From Gracilaria caudata (Eukaryota > Rhodophyta > Florideophyceae > Gracilariales > Gracilariaceae), in the NCBI GenBank assembly GCA_030374735.1, contig JASCIV010000143.1, forward strand, positions 1 to 39,011: DNA of 39,011 bases. The letters run 5' to 3'. The notes under the pieces are model-generated. The model was not told the DNA's origin, did not search any database, and saw nothing but the letters and a program-made list of their open reading frames with translations. Positions 18,314 to 27,049 of the stretch are shown piece after piece (within the stretch, counting starts at the first letter, position 1; the number at the start of each line of letters is the position of its first letter). Position numbers and translations under genes: made by a program.

Positions 18314-18613
18314 TCACGCTAGCAAAAAAGTGTCATGCCTTTTGCCCCCATAGGTTGTTTCTGCCCCCGGACTTTCGTCTCCATGAGTAGGAACTGTTCG
18401 TTGGGAGGCTTTTCTGCTTGCCCTTTTTTCCATTGCATTCTTGAACGCCCTTCTCCGCATCTCTAAAGAGTTCATAAACGCCGAGTCCGCAAATAAGTGG
18501 TCATTCGATGACAAGGAACAGGGTTCATCATCCCTTGCGTCCACATATATTTAGCTCCGAGGATCCCTCGCCACGTCACACGATACAGACCAAGGAAACA
18601 ATCTGCCACTCAT
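18314..18613 (-). CDS. Small basic protein, two exons (tentative model)
   Basis: Function unknown. The model is complement(join(18314..18533, 18591..18613)), 80 residues. Exon 1 starts at ATG 18613 (MSGRLFPW). The donor is GTCTGT, which is weak. The acceptor is CGCAAG with a CTAAAT branch candidate, and the intron is 57 nt, the same size class as several others here. Phase is maintained. The product has a basic helix-like segment MRRRAFKNAMEKRASRK and ends HDTFLLA. Without splicing, the longer frame begins at GTG after a TAA, so an unspliced gene is unlikely. No homolog is recognised. Confidence 0.3.
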
Positions 18614-18910
18614 GTTCTCCCTTCCGCACTATCGCAACAACAGCATTTCGTTTTCTGCTTCCGAATCATTTGTTTTCTTTTTGCTTTCACATGAGCATAA
18701 TTCACAAGTTCAAAGATTGAAGATCAGTCTGGTTTAGACACGTTCCCTGCTCTCCTGAAGAATTCTCTTCTTATAGCATACAAGTCCCCCGGGATCATGG
18801 CCAAACCTTATTCTGACCAAAGGACGAGAAACCCAGTGCCATGTGGATCAACTCGGATAATTTAACTACCAAACGAATGGTGCGCGATTTCTATGTCTTT
18901 TGTGGACCCC

Positions 18911-19175
18911 ATGATTAGTCAGCATACTTTGATAAAGCACGATAAGATCTTTAGCAACATACGCAGAGTTTACAAGGGTAAGAAAAAAGGTTTAATTGAT
19001 GCGTTAATCTTTCCCACTAAACTATAATTCTTTCTCAGCAACAGAAGTATGCACGCACCTTTCAATCGCAATAAAATGCACTAGGTCCTTCCCACCCTGT
19101 TCCTCAAGAGACCTGCAAAGAGAAACCAAAGCTCGCAAGACAGTAGAGTTCATAGAATACAGCACGTCTTATTGA
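18911..19175 (+). CDS. Small basic protein, two exons (tentative model)
   Basis: Function unknown. The model is join(18911..18977, 19039..19175), 67 residues. The intron is strong by eye: donor G|GTAAGA, branch CACTAAAC, polypyrimidine tract and acceptor TTTCTCAG, 61 nt. Phase is kept and the second exon is open for 45 codons to TGA. The protein begins MISQHTLIKHDKIFSNIRR, continues with several cysteines (VCTHLSIAIKCTRSFPPC) and ends EFIEYSTSY. Upstream exons are possible. The intron signals are the main evidence, and a spliced non-coding RNA remains an alternative. Confidence 0.35.
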
Positions 19176-19365
19176 CTCTATTTTTCAAATGACAAAGCAC
19201 TATCACCCTCGATATATCGACGAAGACGTTTAACGTTCAGGTTTCATTTGGCCCATAGGGAAAAATAGAGTGCTTCTCAACATTACACTCGACACATTAT
19301 AAACGGCACTGAGATCGACCCTCTTAAGAGCTCGTTCAGCAGCTCCCAGGTTCATTCGGAGCACA

Positions 19366-20976
19366 ATGCATACATCCGCACAAACAAGCACCATACCGCA
19401 TTATGTTTTTCGAAACTGGAAGCAGTTAGCGAATGCTACATTTGTTTTCACTGAAACCTTGAACACAACCACTCAAGAGCTTTCATCTACGTAACTGCAG
19501 CACTTCCTAGGATTATTCCGACGTACTCCTTTTTCTATCGAGTCGACTCTCTTGTCCGAAAAGAAACATAAGGCAACAAACCTCCAGCCCTGCAAACCTC
19601 TAAAGTGGGTAAAGGGACTTCAGTATGGCCAATGACGCAAACTACTTCTCTCTGAGTGTTGCAATGTTTACTTGGGCAGTTCGGTTTCTTACGGGAGACA
19701 ATGAGATCAGAATTGCAGGATTATCTCTCATCAATTTAACCGCGTGTCTACCAATCTTTTATCAATCTTTTTGTTCAATATGACTGCATTATCTGTATTA
19801 TTTGGCTTTACGTCGTATTCAAGATACAGACGAATGGTTCAAAACTTGCGACATGATGGGATCGAAATTTTATGGGAGCCTGTCGTCCCAGCATTAAACA
19901 CAGTTGAAAAGTACACAATTCTTTATGATATCTTCGTGGTTCTTTTCGTTGCGATATCGATTGAGTTGGCGTTGTATGCTGCAGGCGAACCTTGGTTTGC
20001 TATGGCGCTGGTGGCTCTACAGGCAGCAGGCACGATTGGAATTATATTGGCTCATATTGGAAAGCGCAAAATAGTGAATATAAGTGACAAAAAAGAACGT
20101 GGAGAAGAGGCTGATATTTACGAAAAATATGCGCTTTTAGTTGTAGCCTTCTTTGAAGCAGGACCATTTGATCAAAACCCGTCGTTACCCGGGATCGTGG
20201 CCATGAAGTGGAAAGAAATGCCCGTCCGAATGGCCCAAGAGGGAGAGGAAAGGGAGAATACAGAGAAAATAGTAGCACGTTATGAAACAAAAATGCGGAT
20301 CAAAGGGGGCTTACTGGAAGTAGTCAATTTTGAAAGTGACGCCGTTTTGGTCAGGGCTCCGGAGATCATGTCGGAAAACTGGCCAATGAACATAGTTGGA
20401 CCGGATGAAGCAGAGGAGATAATGGAGGGAATGAGATTGGTGAAAACAGGAACTCTGTTTTGGTATCTTATTGTTTCGGATGCTTTCATTCATCTTTTTG
20501 GCGAACGCCCATGGCCAGGGGTGGAGGGCTTCAGTGATGCGCTAGTGTGGACTGCGGCCATTATTGGTATTTCTAAGCTCTTCTCTAGTACTTTCTCACT
20601 CTATGGTGATCGATACTATTCAAAGACAGTCGATACATCTTTCGTGGCAAGTAGCACCCATTTTGCAAAAGTGCTGTGGATACCAAAATCCGCATCATTG
20701 ACTAGCTCGGGCATGATCACGAACCCTCGTGTTAATTCATCTGCCTTTGGCTGGCAGCAGGTGCGTATTTAGACCCGCAAAGGAGGAGTCGTGATAGTCC
20801 TTGCATTGTAAAATGTGTTTACAACCCTTTCCAAACAACACGCTTAAGATGTGACCTCTACGACACCTTATCTTGAACTTGGCTCGGATACTGGGGCTCC
20901 TAGTGATCTTGCGCCGCAACGATTGTTCGATGGGGGTTCAGATTCGTTGTATGCGTTTTTGAACGCAAGCAGTTAG
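19366..20976 (+). CDS. Multi-pass membrane protein of unknown function, three exons (model)
   Basis: The model is join(19366..19490, 19719..20764, 20849..20976), 432 residues. Donors are GTAACT and GTATTT; acceptors are TTGCAG and TTAAG; introns are 228 and 84 nt, and all junctions keep phase. The core frame (19744-20760) is certain to be coding by length. It has hydrophobic helices LLSIFLFNMTALSVLFGF, DIFVVLFVAISIELALY, MALVALQAAGTIGIILAHI and LVWTAAIIGISKLFS, with a soluble loop between helices 3 and 4. The N-terminal exon has NAT and NTT sequons. The third exon supplies an acidic tail with LELGSDTGAPSDL. The 5' end is uncertain: a second frame, with its own ATG at 19625, is open through the acceptor region and ends in an ATGA overlap at 19780-19783. 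No family is recognised. Confidence 0.55.
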
Positions 20977-21358
20977 AGTCAGGATTCTTCGACAACTATT
21001 CACAACGGAACGAAAAGACATTTTCGTCGTCGACTCAAACGGTTGATATTCCAAGCAATGATGTTGGTAGAACATGGCCATCAATTTTGTGTTGGTGTCC
21101 ATGCTCTACCGACGAAGGTACTCTAAACGTACGCTTAATTTGAGTTTTGGAATGGATTGCGCTCCATTCTGTTCTTCTAATGTTGAGCTTCATCAGCGCT
21201 TTTAGTACCTCTCGCTTTGGTTAGGAAAGGTGATGAAAATGAGAAGAAAATCTCTCCACCCTCACATGCTGCGTTCAGCTTGGGGTGATATTTTCGAGAT
21301 GATAGCCTTGAACTTGACTCTCAAGGCCACCGAGTACACGGCACGTAAAAGAACAACG
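20977..21358. other. Intergenic with two adjacent hairpins
   Basis: Between the 3' ends of the membrane protein and the sulfotransferase-like gene. GGTAGAACATGG (21066-21077) and CCATGCTCTACC (21099-21110) form a 12-bp stem with one mismatch. Just downstream GAATGGA (21150-21156) and TCCATTC (21163-21169) form a perfect 7-bp stem with a 6-nt loop. They may be 3' UTR structures or transcription-end signals. No gene is seen. Confidence 0.4.
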
Positions 21359-22243
21359 TCAACCTGACGCATGAGCAAAAATCTCTCCCTTGTTTGTCCA
21401 GGGCACAACAATCTTATGCACTTCCATCTCTCGATAAATGACACGTGCCGAATCAATCATCCTTGCCAGCCGCTCATCCTTCACGACAGGCGGTTGTTGC
21501 GGAGGTCTCATGAAGCTAGTAGTCTGCTTAACGGTGTCAGTATATTCGCTCCAAGTCTTCCAACTATCGTCACTGCCCCTCTGCCATGACAACGCCTCAT
21601 CATTCCTAGCAATATCATTCGCGTCGCACCAAGCACGCACAACATTTACAGGGTCTCGTTGTATGTCCATTGAGTCAACAATCGGTGTAGGCTCGCCTGC
21701 TGCGCGCAGCATCTTCCACGCGCGAAGCAGAGCCGTGTAGCCGCCCTCCCACTCGGTGAAGTCCGGCTTGAGCTTGTACAACGACGGGAAAGAGTAGGCT
21801 GGGTCACGCAACAAGATGGTGCTCCGAAACAATGTTAAGATGTCCAGCTTAAGATACTTTTCTCCAAACTGCCATGGTTGAGAGCGCACAAATACGCGCG
21901 CGCTACGTGACGCACGAAGGATCTCTTCGAGCTGCGAATTGTACGTCAGATCTGAACGCAGATGTGTGTCGCGGTGTGTCTGGCGCTCTGGTCCGTAATA
22001 CCAGCAACCTGTTCAGGAATCACAGGCTTTAACGTCAGAAACATTGGGTTATGTTTGCTATTGTGACGAGTCGGGCGGTGGGGTTTGTGTCGTACCGTTG
22101 AAGGGTTCTGCGAAGACGACGTGGTCACCTCGTGCACACATCATCTTCTCGACAGCGTGCGACAAGCAGCGAGGCGCTGACCACATCGCAAGCGGGCGCG
22201 GGTCCATGCGATGATTTTCGATTCTTTCAGCATTGCCCACCAT
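21359..22243 (-). CDS. Sulfotransferase-like P-loop protein, two exons
   Basis: A member of the eukaryotic/bacterial sulfotransferase-like family sometimes annotated next to branched-chain aminotransferases. The model is complement(join(21359..21951, 22096..22243)), 246 residues. The 144-nt intron runs from donor GTACGA to acceptor TTCAG and restores FAEPFNDLTYNSQLEE. The 5'-phosphosulfate loop is MWSAPRCLSHAVEKMM, with the family's PR and S/T positions. HEP is replaced by AEP in the FAEPF segment, and the 3'-phosphate region is ILLRDPAYSFPSLY. An alternative start is ATG 22207. The substrate is unknown. The family members usually have no tested activity, so catalysis is inference. Confidence 0.75.
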
Positions 22244-22352
22244 TGTTGAGGATCTGGCCTTGCAATGCAACCGTCTGGGAAAGCTTGGCACATACAAATG
22301 CACTGTCACTGTCGCTGTTCTCAGAAACTCCTCCGTTGCAGATTCGGCTTGA

Positions 22353-22725
22353 ATGCGGACATGTCCGGCGAGCTGCTGGCTCCATGAGGATTATAAGAAT
22401 CAGGGGCTGAAGTTTGGCGCGCTCGTGCAAATTTTGCAGATGGCCAGTGAGGGCGCGCGCGGTGCATATGCGGGTCGCGCCTAAACTGATTGATCCCGAA
22501 GGTGCAGCTGCACTGTTCCCAACGGCTGGTGGATTCAATACGCATTTGCTGCACATGATGATGATGACTGGCTTTAAGCCGTATCCATATCTGCTACAGG
22601 CGGGAGAGCAGTTTCAGGGTTTGTATCTGCACGTCTTCCGACAGTTGCACAGATGCACGTCAGCGCGCGCGAAGCGGAATGGTGGGAACGGGGAGAAGCA
22701 CGGGAGTAAAACGAAGTTTGCGTGA
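22353..22725 (+). CDS. Possible small spliced gene, unknown (tentative)
   Basis: The model is join(22353..22446, 22508..22725), 103 residues. The ATG at 22353 follows an in-frame TGA. The donor is GTGAGG and the acceptor GGTGCAG, giving a 61-nt intron with a CTAAACTGAT branch candidate. The joined product reads as a folded protein: HEDYKNQGLKFGALVQILQM then FPTAGGFNTHLLHMMMMTG and YPYLLQAGEQFQG. The last 35 residues are low-complexity and basic, so the true 3' splice pattern may differ. One continuation, donor GTAAAA near 22707 to an acceptor at about 22889, would also keep phase. It diverges from the sulfotransferase-like gene by about 110 bp. No family is recognised. Confidence 0.3.
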
Positions 22726-23262
22726 TGTCTCCCCTTTCGTAGAAGCATTAAAGTACCTTTGTACAGTCTATGCCCCCGTGCGTTTGCATCTCTGTCGAGA
22801 ACCAGTACACTTGCTGCAGACCAACCGTAAACAAAGCAGTGCGTTGCACAATAAGATTTAAACCCGCTCGCTGAATCGCGGCAGTTAGCGGCGTTCTTCG
22901 TTTATTCGGACACGGAGACGGAACTCATCCCGATCGGTCAGGGCGAGGACATGAGATGTTGATCTCGGGAGACGTGTATGCAAACGATTTGGAAGACAGA
23001 AGGAAGCGTGACAATGACGCTGGGCAGTGAGTCAAGAATTGTGAAAGGAACGCAACCTGTAGATGCTGCACAAGTAGATAGATGATTCATGAATCGTGGT
23101 GGAAGCTGAGGATGGCCGGCAGGTTCAGTTGTCAAGGGAAACCCTGCAGTACGGGAGAGATAAAGGAGAGGAGCGACGTGAGTTTTCAAAATGAACGGCG
23201 AAGTGATGAATGGATTAGGTTATGGCTGGCATACCTTCGGTACATTGTATTCTAGTGGGACG
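22726..23262. other. Intergenic or 3' exon region, unresolved
   Basis: A plus-strand frame from about 22890 to 23030 reads FGHGDGTHPDRSGRGHEM and then ISGDVYANDLEDRRKRD before a stop. It is protein-like but has no start of its own, so it might be a terminal exon of the preceding tentative gene. The rest, up to the end of the WD40 gene, shows nothing I can support. Confidence 0.25.
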
Positions 23263-24960
23263 TCACCGCACAATCCGGCACGATCTGAAGTCCTCCGTAA
23301 CATACACATCACCACTGTCGATGTTGAACAAGGCGCGTTCACAGCTGCCCAGCACAATCTCAGAGCCGTCCTCTGCCAAGTCGCGCACCTTTCGCTGTGG
23401 TGGCGGCCATTCCCGCTTGGACCACGTGAGTTCGAGCGTGTCGATAATGCGCTGCCACCCCGCATCCCGCGACGTGAGCACACACTCACCGCCATCGCCG
23501 TTCAACGCCCACAGCCGTTGGCTTTCTTTGTCTCCCGACACCACGCAGGTGCCATCGACGCTCAGTGCCGCGGACTTCACCGGATGTGTGTGACCGTAGA
23601 GCGGTTGCCCGACAGCCTTACCGCTTTCAGCGTCCCACACGCGCACGGTTTTGTCCCAAGAGCCTGATACGATACAAGTGCCGTCCGCGTTGACTACCAC
23701 GCATTTCACAATATCCGTGTGACCCTGGAGTGCCTGTCCGATGGCGTTGCCGCTTTCAGCGTCCCACACACGCACCGTTCTATCCCAGGCGCCTGACACG
23801 ATGCAAGTGCCATCCACACTCAATGCCATACACGCCACTCTACCTCTGTGACCTTTGAGCGCCTGCCCGACGGCGTTTCCGCTAAGCGTGTCCCACAATT
23901 GAAGACAGACGCCCTTCATCTCGCACGCAAGCCGAGTCCCACCTGCGCAGAAGTTGACAAATCTTCGGTGATTCGCACAATCGTGTGCAACAGTTTGCTC
24001 GTAAACTCCCGTCTTCCTGTTCCACACACAAATACGTCCATCATCGTGTGCTGTCACCACCGTGCGCTGATCAGGTAAAAACGAAGCACATTCGATTCCT
24101 ATAATCGACTGATGCTTCTCAAGCTTCTGTTGCTTGTAGTTCTCGCTGGATGTGTCATAACTTTCCACATACAGGAATTCTTCATTGTAGTCTCTCTTCA
24201 AAATCCAGATAACACCGGACTCTACACGCGTGCTCAACACATCACCTTCGACCTTCATAACTCGTAGTTCACCATCACCCGCCTGTCGCATGAGCGCGGT
24301 AGAAGCTTTGAACCATGGCCTCGGTGCACATGCTTCCATTCTCTGCACGAAATCGCTCGTCAACTTGTTTTGCGTCGCGTGCCACAGCAACCGCCCGTGA
24401 ATTTGAAACCAACCCTCCTGCACACGACGGTTGTTGCACACATACAACGCACCCAGCCTGGCAGCCCGACCGATCATTTGTAGATGCTCCTTGTGATTTG
24501 CAGTTGGCGAAGCAGTGTCGCTGCACATCGCTTGTCCATGATACAAGTCTCGTTCTACACTAAGGATTCCGCTTTTAACTAGTCGCTTCACAGTCCACTG
24601 CGGTTGCGATAACAACCACAGTAGCTGGTCACCATACCCTGCATTTCGAAGTATCCTGCAAAGGTTTCTGTGTATGTGCCCATCATCTTCCACATTCCAC
24701 CACGCGTGCCACACCCCCCCACTTGTAGTAGCATGCTTGGCCGACCCCGCTACGACTTCTGCTCCTACCACTCGCTCGGTATCAAGTTGTGGTTTAGGTG
24801 TCTGCTCTACGTGTTCCTCGGCAATGTCCCCATGTTTCTGAGCAGTCAAAAAACCACCTCCATCACTTCCGACCCATCGAGAGCGTTTGAGAGCATGAGC
24901 TTGATGCAGCTTGATTTCTTGTTCCAGCGACCTTTTGCGAGTCCTTGCATTGTACATCAT
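23263..24960 (-). CDS. WD40-repeat protein resembling the sensor half of a STAND NTPase
   Basis: 565 residues in one exon from a genuine ATG. Residues 1-30 are Lys/Arg-rich (RTRKRSLEQEIKL, LKRSRW), likely a nuclear signal. Residues 95-200 match the linker found after the NB-ARC/NACHT module in STAND proteins: LLWLLSQPQWTVKRLVKSG and a GRLLWH motif. Residues 280-490 are WD40 repeats, of which two (VSGAWDRTVRVWDAESGN, VSGSWDKTVRVWDAESGK) are almost identical in DNA as well as protein, spaced 129 nt, with a third, diverged copy. No P-loop or Walker B is present in the product, nor in an obvious upstream exon. Function is unknown. STAND-WD40 proteins elsewhere act in self/non-self or stress sensing, so this may be a detached sensor or scaffold. 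A decayed or alternatively spliced full STAND gene is the other option. Confidence 0.7.
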   Translation of the reverse strand: MMYNARTRKRSLEQEIKLHQAHALKRSRWVGSDGGGFLTAQKHGDIAEEHVEQTPKPQLDTERVVGAEVVAGSAKHATTSGGVWHAWWNVEDDGHIHRNLCRILRNAGYGDQLLWLLSQPQWTVKRLVKSGILSVERDLYHGQAMCSDTASPTANHKEHLQMIGRAARLGALYVCNNRRVQEGWFQIHGRLLWHATQNKLTSDFVQRMEACAPRPWFKASTALMRQAGDGELRVMKVEGDVLSTRVESGVIWILKRDYNEEFLYVESYDTSSENYKQQKLEKHQSIIGIECASFLPDQRTVVTAHDDGRICVWNRKTGVYEQTVAHDCANHRRFVNFCAGGTRLACEMKGVCLQLWDTLSGNAVGQALKGHRGRVACMALSVDGTCIVSGAWDRTVRVWDAESGNAIGQALQGHTDIVKCVVVNADGTCIVSGSWDKTVRVWDAESGKAVGQPLYGHTHPVKSAALSVDGTCVVSGDKESQRLWALNGDGGECVLTSRDAGWQRIIDTLELTWSKREWPPPQRKVRDLAEDGSEIVLGSCERALFNIDSGDVYVTEDFRSCRIVR

Positions 24961-27049
24961 ATCGACAGGTTGCGCACAAACCTATGGGTTTCCCCTTGCG
25001 CATCCCAATGCCTCATCTCTGTCATTCTTTCTCTCATATGGCATGTAACGGTGCACAAGGATCTGAAAGAAGGCGATAGTTTTCTTGTCTTCACCAGCAT
25101 GGCTGATAAATATTCGAAACTGTGGTATCTGAGCAGAAGAAGCGTTTCGCGACATGGAAGAAAGTTGAGCTGCTAGTTTTGGCTAGACAATGGGCGTAGC
25201 ACTGCGTGGGCGTTTGCGTTGCATTGGTGCTGAGGGTAGAGAAGAGATGGAGCATGGGCGCGGAGAAATCTCGATCGGTGCTCGCGATTTGTGGGAGTTG
25301 TCTGCCGACCAGAGAGATGTTGTGGATCGCGGAGTTTGCGAGTAAGGCTCATCGAGTGTGGTTCCACAGGGTGTTGCAGCTCAACGGTTGCGACAGTATA
25401 TTTCGCACTCAAAAAGAAGACTCATTTGTAGCACTTTGAGGTGACGAGATTGAGCTGCGTTCATTGGGTGCTGTTGGCGACGATAAACACTTCTCGACTT
25501 GCCTTTCTTCGTCTAATAACATGGGAACGCTAACGCCCGATTGACGACTAGTACGAAGGTAGGACCAGCTCGCTGGCCCCCGCAACCGCGACAGCGCGAG
25601 CCTATACGCGCCAATTGCTCGTCATCTTCAACATCATCGCTCCCGTTACTGTCAGTTCCGCAGAGACCTTGAGCCTGCGTGAGTATGAAGGCTCTTGATT
25701 AGGCGGCCAGGCGGCTTGGCGTCTCCGAGTGTAGTAACAGTGCCGATTGCTTCATAAAGAATATCGCTGCAATGCTCACAGCGACGCGTATCGCCATCAC
25801 TTGCTGTTTCGTAATTTGCTTCGCCATGCTACGGTGAGAGAGCGTAAGATATGGGATGAGAAACAGCATTTACGAACAATCGTATGTTGCTTGGTAAAAT
25901 CATTGACGCTACTACGTCATTGTGTTCGGTGTGGGCTGTTGTTTGTTGTTGGTTAGCGCTCAATTACCCAGATTCGTTTGTTCCACTCACACTGGCCACT
26001 GCTGCTCTATCCAAGCGCACTCTTTCTACTTGCATGATCCTGATGCCAGCGCAGATCCAACTGGCTACGGGACGGACGCGATTGATTGTGTTCATGTTGA
26101 TTGGATGTCATGTGTTACTGAATGCTTTAGCGGTGTGGCCCTTTCGTTTGTTTTCGCTGCCAGCTTTGCAAGCGAGGTTCGTGGTAGTTGGGATCATATG
26201 GGGTGGAGAAGCCAGAAACTGGTGCAGAATGATTAGGGGCGGAGAATGTTGCGCTTTCGGTGACTATGAATACGGACAAAGTTGTTTTTTCAGCATCCTT
26301 CAGCAGCGGCTCTTCCATCGCAGCCTGTATTGCTTCTGAGCTAGGTGTTGTGCGTAAAGCCCTTGGCAATGGCGAAAAGTGTGCGGTCATTGGTGCTAAT
26401 AATTAGTGTTGCTAAGTAGGAGCCACCATCGAGGTGACGCTCAAGGAGGCCGCGAACAAGCTTAAGCCTGTGCTTCCAGTAGTGGGCATCGACACGGTGC
26501 TGATACTTATCATTGAACCAGTATCCAAGAGCGTCACAGTGGTTCAATAGGGCTCTAGGTAATTGACACTTGCCGAAACGCTTTTGCACATGCTCGGAAA
26601 AGCAATAGGCTTCCTTGCAACAGCAGCCATGCTGGCAATGAAGAGGTGACCAACGCGTTCGAAATAGGGTTCAAAAGCCTGGCGCAGTCTCTCGAATTGG
26701 CGCAGAGGCACTTTGGCGACGTGCCGGTGGCGCTTTCCACCCTGGTTTCCATCGTGTTACTGACGCCCGTGGCGCAGCGTGCGCAGCACTGCTATGAGTG
26801 GCGAGTAGCGGCGAAGGTGACGCGCGCTATGGGGACGCGCAATCGGCGCGGTGCGGAGTGACATGGGCTGTGGAGGTGACGTGGTCGCACAAGGAGACAA
26901 GAGAACAGTGGTTTTCTCGGGACGCAAAAGTGGATTTATTCAACGTCCTTCCGCTTCACGCCAGTTTTCATCGTCTCAGTTCTCAGTCCCGGCTTTGCTC
27001 ACCCGAAACCCCTCCCGAGCCATCATCACGTCGAGCTCCACGCTGCGTC
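24961..27049. other. Unresolved 2-kb stretch with competing ORFs on both strands
   Basis: No gene can be called with confidence. Candidates: plus ATG 25190, about 50 codons (RDLWELSADQRDVVDRG) ending at a GTAAGG donor; minus 25.55-25.68 kb, an acidic stretch DSNGSDDVEDDEQLARIG with RCRGCGG after a good acceptor; plus ATG 25884-26339, 151 residues with several hydrophobic runs (VFMLIGCHVLLNALAVW); a second plus frame over the same DNA containing HDPDASADPTGYGTDAID; minus 26341 to about 26690, Cys/His-rich (LHCQHGCCCKEAYC); and plus 26645-26861, helical and hydrophobic (VPVALSTLVSIVLLTPVA) but without an ATG. At least one spliced gene is likely here. Transcript evidence is needed to choose. Confidence 0.3.

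Noticed and set aside
19625..19783. Separate 52-residue gene with an ATGA overlap, as in a bacterial operon
   Set aside because: The surroundings are eukaryotic and a splice explains the downstream frame. Kept only as a finding about alternative frames.
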